A DNA stretch of 44,730 bases from assembly GCA_965653225.1 (NCBI GenBank), contig CBFGZI010000019.1, positions 1-44,730 of the forward strand, written 5' to 3'. The translations under genes and the position numbers were made by a program. Positions within the stretch are counted from its first letter, which is position 1. Every line of letters starts with the position of its first letter. The notes under the pieces are model-generated. The model saw only the letters and a list, made by a program, of their open reading frames with translations. It ran no database searches and was not told where the DNA came from. The DNA comes from JALZDI01 sp965653225. Its GTDB lineage: Bacteria > Actinomycetota > Actinomycetes > Propionibacteriales > Nocardioidaceae. Positions 1-7,689 of this stretch are shown here, piece after piece.

Positions 1-16
1 TTCCCAGCCACGGCGG

Positions 17-66
17 AAGCTTGTCGAATGACAGTCTTGCCGCCCGTCTCCGACCTCTGATACAAA
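17..66 (+). promoter_or_regulatory. Candidate promoter and operator of the globin operon
   Basis: An inverted repeat (AAGCTTGTC, GAAT, GACAGTCTT; 17-38) has 7 of 9 arm positions complementary. Its right end overlaps a possible -35 box TTGCCG (37-42). A possible -10 box TACAAA follows at 61-66 after 18 bases. The trHbN start codon is at 103. The position suits a repressor site that would respond to the ligand of the globins, but this is inference from symmetry and spacing only. Confidence 0.4.
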
Positions 67-102
67 AGCCAGCCATGTCTCAAGAGTCGGGAGGGACTCA
101 GC

Positions 103-501
103 ATGAGCATGTGCCAAAACTTGGGAGAGGGAGCCCCAAGTGACTACGACCGCGTGGGTGGCGGAACCGCCGTTCGCTCGGTCGTAGACCGTTTCTACGA
201 TCTTGTTCTCGATGATGTCCGACTTGCGTCGTACTTCACCGACACCGACCTACCACGGTTGAAGCGGCACCAGGTGCTCCTGGTCTCGCAGGTGCTCGGT
301 GGGCCTGCCAACTACGAGGGCCGGGACCTACGCGCAGCGCACGACGGGATGCACATCAGCCCCGAGCAGTTCGGGCTGGTCGCGTCCTACCTGGCGCAGT
401 CGATGAGCGAGGCCGGTGTCGAACCGGCGATCATCGAGCGCGTCGGCGCCACGCTGACGGCGGTCCGCGACGACGTCGTGGCCGCACCCACCGTCGGCTG
501 A
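103..501 (+). CDS. glbN: Group I truncated hemoglobin (trHbN type)
   Basis: A 132-residue cytosolic heme protein. In actinobacteria trHbN converts nitric oxide to nitrate with bound oxygen and needs a reductase partner. Visible marks are the early glycine pair (residues 19-20), the Phe31-Tyr32 pair in helix B (Tyr32 as the distal B10 tyrosine), the LKRHQ stretch, the LGGP motif (65-68) and the proximal histidine His80 in AAHDGMHI. Length is normal for group I. The ATG is preceded by GGGAGGGA at a good distance. The next gene starts 7 bases after the stop and is a flavohemoglobin-like reductase, so the two are probably co-transcribed and may work together. An N-terminal Cys4 is unusual but unexplained. 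Confidence 0.9.
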   Translation: MSMCQNLGEGAPSDYDRVGGGTAVRSVVDRFYDLVLDDVRLASYFTDTDLPRLKRHQVLLVSQVLGGPANYEGRDLRAAHDGMHISPEQFGLVASYLAQSMSEAGVEPAIIERVGATLTAVRDDVVAAPTVG

Positions 502-508
502 GGCTGCG

Positions 509-1681
509 ATGGACACTGCTGCTCTGAAGAGCAGCTGGGAGCTCGTCGCCAAGTCAGGCGACGACGTCCCGCTGTATTTCTACTCGCACCTGTTCCTGTC
601 ACACCCGGAACTGCGGTCGATGTTCCCGATCTCGATGTCGGCCCAGCGCGACAAGCTGGTCGGCGCGCTCGGGGCCGTCGTGAGCAACGTCGACGACCTG
701 CCTGCGGTCGTGCCGGTGCTGCAGCAGCTCGGTCGTGACCACCGCAAGTTCTCGGTGGTCACCGACCACTACACCGCGGTGGGCGCCTCGCTGCTGGCCA
801 CACTCAAGCACTTCCTGGGCGCCGCTTGGACCGACGAGCTCGCCGGCGACTGGGCTGCGGCGTACGGCGAGATCGCCCGCGTCATGGTCGCGGCGGCCGA
901 GCAGTCGGAGGAAACCAGCCCGGCCTGGTGGGACGCCGACGTCATCGACTCGCAACGCCGCACGATGGACGTCACCGTGCTCCAGCTTCGACCCCACCAG
1001 CCGTACTGCTATCTCCCCGGACAGTCGTTCGCCATGGAGATCCCCCAGCGGCCACGGTTGTGGCGCTTCTTCAGCCCCGCGAACGCGCCACGTGACGACG
1101 GCACCATCGAGCTGCACGTGCAGCGGATCGACGGCGGCCAGGTCAGCGCGCCGTTGATCAGGACGGTGACGTCGGGCGACACGGTCAAGCTCGGCGCGCC
1201 GGTCGGTGACCAGCTCACCCTGCGCGAGTTCGACGGGCGAGACCTGGTGATGGTCGCCGGCGGCACGGGACTCGCGCCGTTCACCGCGGTGCTCGAGCAG
1301 ATCGACCAGCGGTGGCGGGCCGAAGGCCACGCTCCGGACGTCCACCTGTTCCACGGTGTCGGCGTCCCGTGGAACCTCTATGCGCGCGACCGCATGAACC
1401 AGCTCGCCGCGACCCGCCCGTGGTTCGACTACACCGAAGTGATCTCCGACGATCCCTCGTATCCGGGCACCCGGGGGCTGATCGGCTCCGTGGCGGCGGC
1501 AAAAGGTCCCTGGGAGGGACGGGCCGCGCTGGTATGCGGCGGGCCGCGGATGGTCGCGCACACGATCCGGGAGCTGACCGACGCCGGCATGCCGGCCGAC
1601 GACATCCGGCACGAGAAGTTCCAGCCCGTCGACGACGTGGACCTTGCCGACGACGGCACCGAGACAGGTGAAGCGCAATGA
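509..1681 (+). CDS. Flavohemoglobin-like protein: globin plus ferredoxin-NADP reductase module
   Basis: A 390-residue fusion. The globin domain spans about residues 1-135, with B10-type Tyr25 and proximal His78 in DHRKFSV. An FAD-binding beta-barrel follows (about 145-240), then an NAD(P)-binding domain (about 245-375) with GGTGLAPF at 251-258, CGGPRMV at 343-349 and Glu369 near the C-terminus. This is the architecture of Hmp-type nitric oxide dioxygenases. The classic RxYS flavin motif reads RFFS (186-189), so the flavin-contacting tyrosine is replaced by phenylalanine. That suggests altered flavin chemistry or a reductase for another acceptor, perhaps the trHbN encoded just upstream. The stop overlaps the next start as ATGA, a sign of translational coupling. 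I am confident of the architecture but less so of true Hmp activity. Confidence 0.85.
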   Translation: MDTAALKSSWELVAKSGDDVPLYFYSHLFLSHPELRSMFPISMSAQRDKLVGALGAVVSNVDDLPAVVPVLQQLGRDHRKFSVVTDHYTAVGASLLATLKHFLGAAWTDELAGDWAAAYGEIARVMVAAAEQSEETSPAWWDADVIDSQRRTMDVTVLQLRPHQPYCYLPGQSFAMEIPQRPRLWRFFSPANAPRDDGTIELHVQRIDGGQVSAPLIRTVTSGDTVKLGAPVGDQLTLREFDGRDLVMVAGGTGLAPFTAVLEQIDQRWRAEGHAPDVHLFHGVGVPWNLYARDRMNQLAATRPWFDYTEVISDDPSYPGTRGLIGSVAAAKGPWEGRAALVCGGPRMVAHTIRELTDAGMPADDIRHEKFQPVDDVDLADDGTETGEAQ

Positions 1682-2382
1682 CCCACATACAGCAGGAGAC
1701 CCAGGACTTCCCCTACTACCGCTCAGCCTCCTCGATCCGGGACGAGTCCTTCTCCCACCGGATGCGTGGCGTCGACGAGTCAGAGGTGCGCGAGTTCCTC
1801 GACCTCCTGGCCGACCAGGTGCAGGCCTGTGAGGCCGAGCGACTGCAGCTGCGCGCCGACAACGAGCGCCTGAACCAGGAGGTCGACGACCTGCGTGCCC
1901 AGCAGCCCGTGGACGGCGGGATCAACCCGCAGGCGGTCCTGCTGTTCAGCCAGGCGCAGCAGGTGGCCGACCAGCTCGTCGAGGAGGCCGTCGTCCACGC
2001 GCGCGACCTGATGACGTCGGCCCGCAACCAGCAACGCGAGATCCTCGAGCAGGCGCACAAGGCGGCCGAGTCGGCGGCCGGGGTCGCGGCCCAGCGCGCG
2101 GGGCATGAGCTGGTGGCCTCCGCCGCGACGCCACCGAACGGCTACTCGATGCCGGTCCCGCAGGTCGAGTACGTCCGCACGTTCGCGCGCGTGGCCCAGG
2201 TGCAGCTGCGGTCGGTTCTCGACGCACTGGCCGAGCAGGTGGAGCGGCTGGGCGAGGTGCCCGAGCTCGAGGGCGAGAGCCGGTCCTGGTACGCGCAGGA
2301 GACCACCACGCGCGTGGTCGCCCAGCGCGACTGGCGCCCGGAACCGGTTCCCCCGCAGCGGCCCCCGGAGATGGGTCTCTAG
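1678..2382 (+). CDS. DivIVA-domain coiled-coil protein
   Basis: A 234-residue soluble protein. Residues about 15-45 resemble the DivIVA membrane-targeting head (a short RGVDESEVREFLDLL segment in place of the usual RGYD-EVD-FLD). Long charged heptad stretches predicted to form coiled coil follow (about 40-75 and 85-145). The C-terminus is Pro/Arg rich. DivIVA/Wag31 proteins mark poles and septa in actinobacteria. This one is shorter than Wag31 and lies outside the cell-division cluster. Its ATG overlaps the flavohemoglobin stop by 4 bases (ATGA), so it is made with the globins. That partnership is unusual. A scaffold placing the NO-detoxifying system at the membrane is possible, but this is inference. 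Confidence 0.75.
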   Translation: MTHIQQETQDFPYYRSASSIRDESFSHRMRGVDESEVREFLDLLADQVQACEAERLQLRADNERLNQEVDDLRAQQPVDGGINPQAVLLFSQAQQVADQLVEEAVVHARDLMTSARNQQREILEQAHKAAESAAGVAAQRAGHELVASAATPPNGYSMPVPQVEYVRTFARVAQVQLRSVLDALAEQVERLGEVPELEGESRSWYAQETTTRVVAQRDWRPEPVPPQRPPEMGL

Positions 2383-2421
2383 CTCCTCGAGCCCACGCGG
2401 CACACGACGGACGAGCTCTGC

Positions 2422-3639
2422 TCAGCCGACGGCGTGCACCACCCGCTCGGGAGCGCTCGACGACAGGTCGTCTGTCGGCGCGGCCGCGGGCAGCGGCAGC
2501 AGCTGCACCCAGGTCGACGTGTGGCCCGGGGGTACGACCGCCAGCGCGTCGGCCAGTGCGGCGCCCCACAGGTTGCCGGACCGGTCGTGGCCGACGTGCT
2601 CGTACCCCTCGTCGGTCTCACGGACCGCGACCAGCCGGGTGTCGTGCGCGCGCGGTGTCACGCCGGCCGACAGCCGCCCGAAACGAGGCCGCGGCCGGGG
2701 ACGCCCCGCCAGGGTGGTGAGCAGCGGCACCAGCAGCGTCACCGTCGCCGCCAGCGCGGCGAAGGGGTTTCCCGGCAGTCCCACGACCCACCGCCCGTCC
2801 GGCAGCACCGCCAGCAGCTGCGGGTGGCCGGGACGGCATGAGACGCCCCCGACGAGCACGTTCGCGCCGCGCTCCTGCAGCAGCGTCCGTAGATGGTCGG
2901 CCGGTCCGGCAGCGGAGCCGCCGGAGACGACCAGCACGTCGCCCGAGGCCCTCTTCACCGCGTCGTGGAGGCTCTCCCGCTCGTCCCGGAGCCTGCGCAG
3001 CTCCCGGAGAGCGCCACCGGCCCCGGCCACGACGCCGGGCAGCGTCGGACCGATGGCATCGCGTACCCGGCCCGCGGCCGGTGCTCCGTGTGCGACCACC
3101 TCGTCGCCGGTGACCAGGACGGTCACCTCGGGCGGACGTACGACCTCGAGCGCGTCGTACCCGACGCTCGCGGCAAGCCCGAGGACGGCGGGGGTCACCG
3201 GCCGTCCGGCCGGCACCAGCCGCTCACCCTCGGGGCAGTCCTGCCCGCGCGGACGAACGTGACGCCCCTCCTCGACCGAGCCCGCGACCACACCATCGGT
3301 GCGGGTGGCCTGCTCGTAGGGCAGCACCGCTCTGGTCGTCGGCGGCACCGGTGCTCCGGTAGCGACCTCGAGACACTGACAGGCAGCGATGTCGGCGGGC
3401 GGCGGGTCTCCGGCGAGCACCTGGCCGACCGCGGTCCAGGGCCCCTCGCCCACCACGGCGAAACCGTCCATCGCGGCGGTGTCGAAGGCCGGCAGCGGTA
3501 CGACCGCCCGCAGGTCGGCGGCGAGGACGCATCCGAGCGCGGCGTCGAGTCCGCGAGACGTGGGCGGAAGCGGACGTGCGGACGACCAGGCCAGCGCGTG
3601 CGCCTCGGCCCACGGCACGTGCCCGTCGCAGGCGGGCAT
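2422..3639 (-). CDS. moeA: MoeA-family molybdopterin molybdenumtransferase
   Basis: A 405-residue protein in molybdenum cofactor synthesis, where MoeA inserts molybdate into adenylated molybdopterin. Motifs in order: AAMDGFAV (55-62), ATGAPVP (93-99), VTGDEVV (176-182), SGGSAAG (239-245) and GLPGNPFAA (287-295). The region matching KPGKP of typical MoeA reads RPGHP and the RDSN motif reads RDAI, so this is a divergent member. I chose the ATG at 3639; an in-frame GTG at 3654 is possible and neither has a strong ribosome binding site. Divergent fdhD and the formate dehydrogenase genes suggest it serves that enzyme. Confidence 0.85.
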   Translation of the reverse strand: MPACDGHVPWAEAHALAWSSARPLPPTSRGLDAALGCVLAADLRAVVPLPAFDTAAMDGFAVVGEGPWTAVGQVLAGDPPPADIAACQCLEVATGAPVPPTTRAVLPYEQATRTDGVVAGSVEEGRHVRPRGQDCPEGERLVPAGRPVTPAVLGLAASVGYDALEVVRPPEVTVLVTGDEVVAHGAPAAGRVRDAIGPTLPGVVAGAGGALRELRRLRDERESLHDAVKRASGDVLVVSGGSAAGPADHLRTLLQERGANVLVGGVSCRPGHPQLLAVLPDGRWVVGLPGNPFAALAATVTLLVPLLTTLAGRPRPRPRFGRLSAGVTPRAHDTRLVAVRETDEGYEHVGHDRSGNLWGAALADALAVVPPGHTSTWVQLLPLPAAAPTDDLSSSAPERVVHAVG

Positions 3640-3740
3640 GGCGCGCTCAGCCACCCGGGACCGTACCTGGAGACCGAGACTGCGACCGGGCTGGGTCTCC
3701 GCCCGCGCTGGTAGAGTGACCGCACGCCATGCATACAGTA

Positions 3741-3759
3741 GACAACTGCCGCGGTTGTC
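3741..3759. promoter_or_regulatory. 19-bp near-palindrome in the moeA/fdhD divergent promoter
   Basis: GACAAC and GTTGTC arms are separated by 7 bases, and the spacer also pairs (GC/GC) apart from one T/G position. The element lies 101 bases before moeA and 37 bases before fdhD, inside the 157-bp shared upstream region, where one dimeric regulator could act on both genes. No regulator is encoded next to it. Confidence 0.45.
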
Positions 3760-3796
3760 GTGTCCAGCCAGCCGCGGCGGGCCACCTGGAGCTCGC

Positions 3797-4633
3797 ATGA
3801 GGAAGACCACCAGGCGCCGGCGCATCAGCCGGGTCGTGGACGGGGTCGTGTCGTGGCGCAGCGACACGATGATCACCGAGGAGCCACTGGAGATCCGGCT
3901 GGGCGGCAAGCCGCTGGTCATCACGATGCGCACACCGGGTGCAGACTTCGACCTGGCCGCGGGCTTCCTGGTGAGCGAGGGTGTCGTCACGAGTCGCGAA
4001 CAGATCCGTGGCATCCGCTACTGCGCCGGCACCGACGCCGACGGCGCCAACACCTACAACATCGTCGACGTCGACCTCGCCCCCGACGTGCGCCTCCCCG
4101 ACTTCGCGCTCGAGCGCAGCTTCTACACCACGTCGTCGTGCGGGCTGTGCGGCAAGGCGAGCCTCGACGCCGTGCGTACGACGGCAGCCTGGGAGGTGCG
4201 CGACGACGACGCGCACTTCGACCCCAAGCTGCTGGCCGGCTTCCCCGACCGGCTGCGCGAGGCCCAGCAGCTGTTCGACCGCACCGGAGGTCTGCACGCA
4301 GCCGGGCTGTTCCGGCCCGACGGTGAGCTGCTCGTCGTACGCGAGGACGTCGGGCGGCACAACGCGGTCGACAAGCTCGTGGGAGCGGCACTGCGCGAGG
4401 ACATGCTGCCGCTGCGCGGGTCGCTGCTGCTGGTGTCGGGGCGTGCCTCGTTCGAGCTGGCGCAGAAGGCCCTGATGGCCGGGATCCCCGCACTGGCCGC
4501 GGTGTCCGCACCCTCGTCGCTGGCCGTCGACCTCGCCGAGGAGTCGGGGATGACGCTGGTCGCCTTCCTGCGCGGCACGTCGATGAACGTCTACACCGGT
4601 GCCGAGCGGATGCACCAGGCCGTGCCCGCCTGA
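3797..4633 (+). CDS. fdhD: Formate dehydrogenase accessory sulfurtransferase FdhD
   Basis: A 278-residue protein. FdhD takes sulfur from a cysteine desulfurase and delivers it to the molybdenum cofactor, which formate dehydrogenase needs for activity. The sulfur-carrying CxxC is seen as CGLC at 115-118 in the family context TTSSCGLCGKASLDAV. The conserved EEPLEIRLGG (28-37), AAGFLVSEG (54-62) and EDVGRHNAVDK motifs are present. The ATG at 3797 follows CTGGAG. The reading frame is open further upstream, but that part has no family resemblance. It is convergent with fdsD, with stops 24 bases apart. Confidence 0.95.
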   Translation: MRKTTRRRRISRVVDGVVSWRSDTMITEEPLEIRLGGKPLVITMRTPGADFDLAAGFLVSEGVVTSREQIRGIRYCAGTDADGANTYNIVDVDLAPDVRLPDFALERSFYTTSSCGLCGKASLDAVRTTAAWEVRDDDAHFDPKLLAGFPDRLREAQQLFDRTGGLHAAGLFRPDGELLVVREDVGRHNAVDKLVGAALREDMLPLRGSLLLVSGRASFELAQKALMAGIPALAAVSAPSSLAVDLAEESGMTLVAFLRGTSMNVYTGAERMHQAVPA

Positions 4634-4657
4634 GCCTCGGCTACCTGCGGTCAGCGG

Positions 4658-4855
4658 TCAGCGCAGCCGGTCGACGGCCTCGGCGACCACCGGGTCGAGG
4701 TCGGCGGCCCTGTCGGCCTCGGTGACCAGCGTGCTGATCATCGTCGGCGCCCAGAACATCTTGATGTGCCCGACGACCGTCTCCACGGCCTGCTCCCGCG
4801 GCTCGTTCGCGAACTGGCGCGCGATCTCGTGCGCCAGGCGAACCTCGGAGTTCAT
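4658..4855 (-). CDS. fdsD: NAD-dependent formate dehydrogenase delta subunit
   Basis: A small protein of 65 residues with the FdsD pattern: RLAHEIARQFANEP, then AVETVVGHIKMFWAPTM. FdsD is needed for assembly or activity of the soluble FdsABG enzyme and resembles a chaperone more than a redox subunit. It contains no cysteine. The ATG at 4855 has GGAG 9 bases upstream. A GTG at 4873, 2 bases after the fdsA stop, would add six residues. As the last gene of the fdsGBAD operon it sits where it does in other bacteria. Confidence 0.85.
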   Translation of the reverse strand: MNSEVRLAHEIARQFANEPREQAVETVVGHIKMFWAPTMISTLVTEADRAADLDPVVAEAVDRLR

Positions 4856-4875
4856 GGCAGACGTCTCCGACACGG

Positions 4876-7689
4876 CTAGTCCCCTACGCCCGCGGTGGCC
4901 GTGGCGACCGAGGCCTCGTCCGGCTCCGACGCGACCGGCAGGCCGACCTGGACGGCGGTGACCTTGTACTCGGGACAGTTCGTCGCCCAGTCGGACAGCT
5001 CGGTCGTCACGATGTTGGCTCCGGACTCGGGGTAGTGGAACGTCGTGTAGACGACACCGACGGGCATCCGGTCGGCGATCTTGGCGCGCATCCGGGTCTT
5101 GCCGACCCGGGAGGCGATCTCGACGATGTCCCCGTCGTCGATACCGCGGTCCTCGGCATCGTGCGGATGGATCTCGAGCACGTCCTCGGCGTGCCAGGCC
5201 GTGTTGGCCGTACGCCGGGTCTGCGCGCCGACGTTGTACTGGGTGAGGATCCGGCCGGTGGTCAGCAGCAGGGGGTACTTGCGCGTGCTGCGCTCCTCCG
5301 TCGGGATGTAGGTCGTCTTCACCAGCTTGCCCTTGCCGCGGACGAACTCGTCGACGTGCATAACCGGGGTGCCCAGCGGCGCATCGTCGTTGCACGGCCA
5401 CTGCACCGAACCGACCTCGTCGAGGTGCTTGAAGCTCACGCCGGCGAACGTCGGCGTCGTCGCGGCGATCTCGTCCATGATCTCGGACTCCTCCGACCAG
5501 CCCATGTCGAACCCCATCAGGCCGGCGATCTCGCACACGACCTCCCACTCGTGCTTGCCGCACCTCGGCGGGATCGTCGGCCGCACGCGGTTGATCCGAC
5601 GCTCGGCGTTGGTGAAGGTGCCGTCCTTCTCCAGGAACGACGTGCCGGGCAGGAAGATGTGCGCGAACTTGGCGGTCTCGTTGAGGAACAGGTCCTGCAC
5701 GACGAGGCAGTCCAGCGAGGTCAAGGCCGCATGCACGTGCTGGGTGTTCGGGTCGGACTGCGCGATGTCCTCGCCCTGCACGAACAGCCCGCGGAACGAG
5801 CCGTCGACCGCCGCGTTGAACATGTTGGGGATGCGCAGACCCGGGTTGGGGTCGAGCGTGACGCCCCACAGGCTGTCGTAGATGTCGCGGACCGATTCCG
5901 TGCCGATGTGCCGGTAGCCCGGCAGCTCGTGCGGGAACGAGCCCATGTCGCAGGAACCCTGCACGTTGTTCTGGCCGCGCAGCGGGTTGACGCCGACGCC
6001 CTCGCGACCGATGTTGCCGGTGATCATCGCCAGGTTGGCCATGCCCATGACCATCGTCGAGCCCTGCGAGTGCTCGGTGACGCCGAGGCCGTAGTAGATC
6101 GCGGCGTTTCCGCCGGTGGCGTACAGACGCGCGGCAGCTCGGATGGCCTCGGCGTCGACGCCGATGACCTCGGCGAGCGCCTCGGGGGAGTTCTCGGGCG
6201 CGGAGATGAACTCGAGGTACTCCTCCACATCCTCGCAGCGGGAGTCGAGGAACTCCCGGTCCAGCAGGTCCTCGGTGGCGACGACATGCGCCAGCGCGTT
6301 GATGAGCGCCACATTGGTGCCCGGCTTCAGCGGCAGGTGGTGCGCGGCCTCGACGTGCGGGGTGCGTACCAGGTCGATGCGGCGCGGGTCGGCGACGATC
6401 AGCTGCGCGCCCTCACGCAGCCGCTTCTTCATCCGGGAGGCGAACACCGGGTGCGCGTCAGTCGGATTGGCGCCGATCACCAGCATGACGTCGCAGTGGT
6501 CCACCGAGGCGAACGTCTGGGTGCCCGCGGAGGTCCCGAAGGTCTGCTTCAGGCCGTAGCCGGTCGGCGAGTGGCACACGCGCGCGCAGGTGTCGACGTT
6601 GTTGTTGTGGAACGCGCCGCGCACCATCTTCTGTACGGCGTAGACCTCCTCGTTGGTCGTCCGCGAGGAGGTGATGCCGCCGATCGCACCGCCGCCGTGC
6701 TCGGCCTGGATGGCGGAGAACCGCCTCGCGACCTCGCCGATGGCCTCGTCCCAGCTCACCTCGCGCCACTCGTCGTGGATCGAGTCGCGCATCATCGGCG
6801 ACAGCTGACGGTCCGGGTGGTCTGCGTAGCCGAACGCGAAGCGGCCCTTGACGCAGCTGTGCCCCTCGTTGGCGCCGCCGTCCTTGTAGGGCACCATCCG
6901 CACCAGCTGGTCACCGCGCAGCTCGGCCTTGAACGAGCAGCCCACGCCGCAGTACGCGCACGTGGTCAGGACCGTGCGGGTGGGGATGCCGAGGTCGACG
7001 ACGGTCTTCTCCTGCAGAGTCGAGGTCGGGCACGCCTGGACGCACGCGCCGCAGGACACGCACTCGCTGGACATGAAGTCGGCGGATCCGCCGGGTACGA
7101 CCTTGCTGTCGAAGCCGCGGCCCTCGATGGTGAGCGCGAACGTCCCCTGCACCTCCTCGCAGGCGCGCACGCAGCGCGAGCAGACGATGCACTTGCTGGC
7201 GTCGAAGTCGAAGTAGGGGTTGGAGGTGTCAGTCTCCGCGTCGAGGTGGTTGTCGCCCTCGTAGCCGTAACGCACCTCGCGCAGGCCGACGACACCGGCC
7301 ATGTCCTGCAGCTCGCAGTCGCCGTTGGCCGGACAGGTCAGGCAGTCCAGCGGGTGGTCGGAGATGTACAGCTCCATGACGCCGCGGCGGATGTCCTCCA
7401 CCTCAGGTGTCTGGGTGCGTACCTTCATGCCGTCGGCGCAGGGGGTGGTGCAGCTCGCGGGCGTGCCCTTGCCGCCCTCGATGTCGACGACGCACAGCCG
7501 ACAGGAACCGAACGGCTCGAGGTTGTCGGAGGCACACAGCTTGGGGATCGCGATGCCCGCCTCGGCGGCCGCGCGCATCACCGACGTGCCCGCTGGGACC
7601 TCGACGGTGTGGCCGTCGATCTCGACCGTTACTGAAGTGTCGGAGGTGCGGGCAGGGGTGCCGTAGTCCGTCTCTTTCAGAAGGGTCAT
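4876..7689 (-). CDS. fdsA: NAD-dependent formate dehydrogenase alpha subunit (molybdenum, Cys type)
   Basis: A 937-residue catalytic subunit that oxidises formate to CO2 and passes electrons through Fe-S clusters to the FMN/NAD subunit. The N-terminus carries a 2Fe-2S set (Cys52, 63, 66, 80) and a His-Cys3 cluster (His112, Cys116, 119, 125). Two 4Fe-4S sets follow (Cys167/170/173/177 and 210/213/216/220). The molybdopterin domain starts with its own 4Fe-4S set (Cys244, 247, 251, 279). The active site reads VCHSPTG with Cys372-His373, so this is a cysteine and not a selenocysteine enzyme. Length fits FdsA. It overlaps fdsB by ATGA. No twin-arginine signal is present, so it is cytosolic. Confidence 0.95.
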   Translation of the reverse strand: MTLLKETDYGTPARTSDTSVTVEIDGHTVEVPAGTSVMRAAAEAGIAIPKLCASDNLEPFGSCRLCVVDIEGGKGTPASCTTPCADGMKVRTQTPEVEDIRRGVMELYISDHPLDCLTCPANGDCELQDMAGVVGLREVRYGYEGDNHLDAETDTSNPYFDFDASKCIVCSRCVRACEEVQGTFALTIEGRGFDSKVVPGGSADFMSSECVSCGACVQACPTSTLQEKTVVDLGIPTRTVLTTCAYCGVGCSFKAELRGDQLVRMVPYKDGGANEGHSCVKGRFAFGYADHPDRQLSPMMRDSIHDEWREVSWDEAIGEVARRFSAIQAEHGGGAIGGITSSRTTNEEVYAVQKMVRGAFHNNNVDTCARVCHSPTGYGLKQTFGTSAGTQTFASVDHCDVMLVIGANPTDAHPVFASRMKKRLREGAQLIVADPRRIDLVRTPHVEAAHHLPLKPGTNVALINALAHVVATEDLLDREFLDSRCEDVEEYLEFISAPENSPEALAEVIGVDAEAIRAAARLYATGGNAAIYYGLGVTEHSQGSTMVMGMANLAMITGNIGREGVGVNPLRGQNNVQGSCDMGSFPHELPGYRHIGTESVRDIYDSLWGVTLDPNPGLRIPNMFNAAVDGSFRGLFVQGEDIAQSDPNTQHVHAALTSLDCLVVQDLFLNETAKFAHIFLPGTSFLEKDGTFTNAERRINRVRPTIPPRCGKHEWEVVCEIAGLMGFDMGWSEESEIMDEIAATTPTFAGVSFKHLDEVGSVQWPCNDDAPLGTPVMHVDEFVRGKGKLVKTTYIPTEERSTRKYPLLLTTGRILTQYNVGAQTRRTANTAWHAEDVLEIHPHDAEDRGIDDGDIVEIASRVGKTRMRAKIADRMPVGVVYTTFHYPESGANIVTTELSDWATNCPEYKVTAVQVGLPVASEPDEASVATATAGVGD

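Noticed and set aside
3640..4014. A 125-residue N-terminal extension of MoeA
   Set aside because: It would overlap fdhD and the divergent promoter, and it has no similarity to MoeA; the family start is at 3639.
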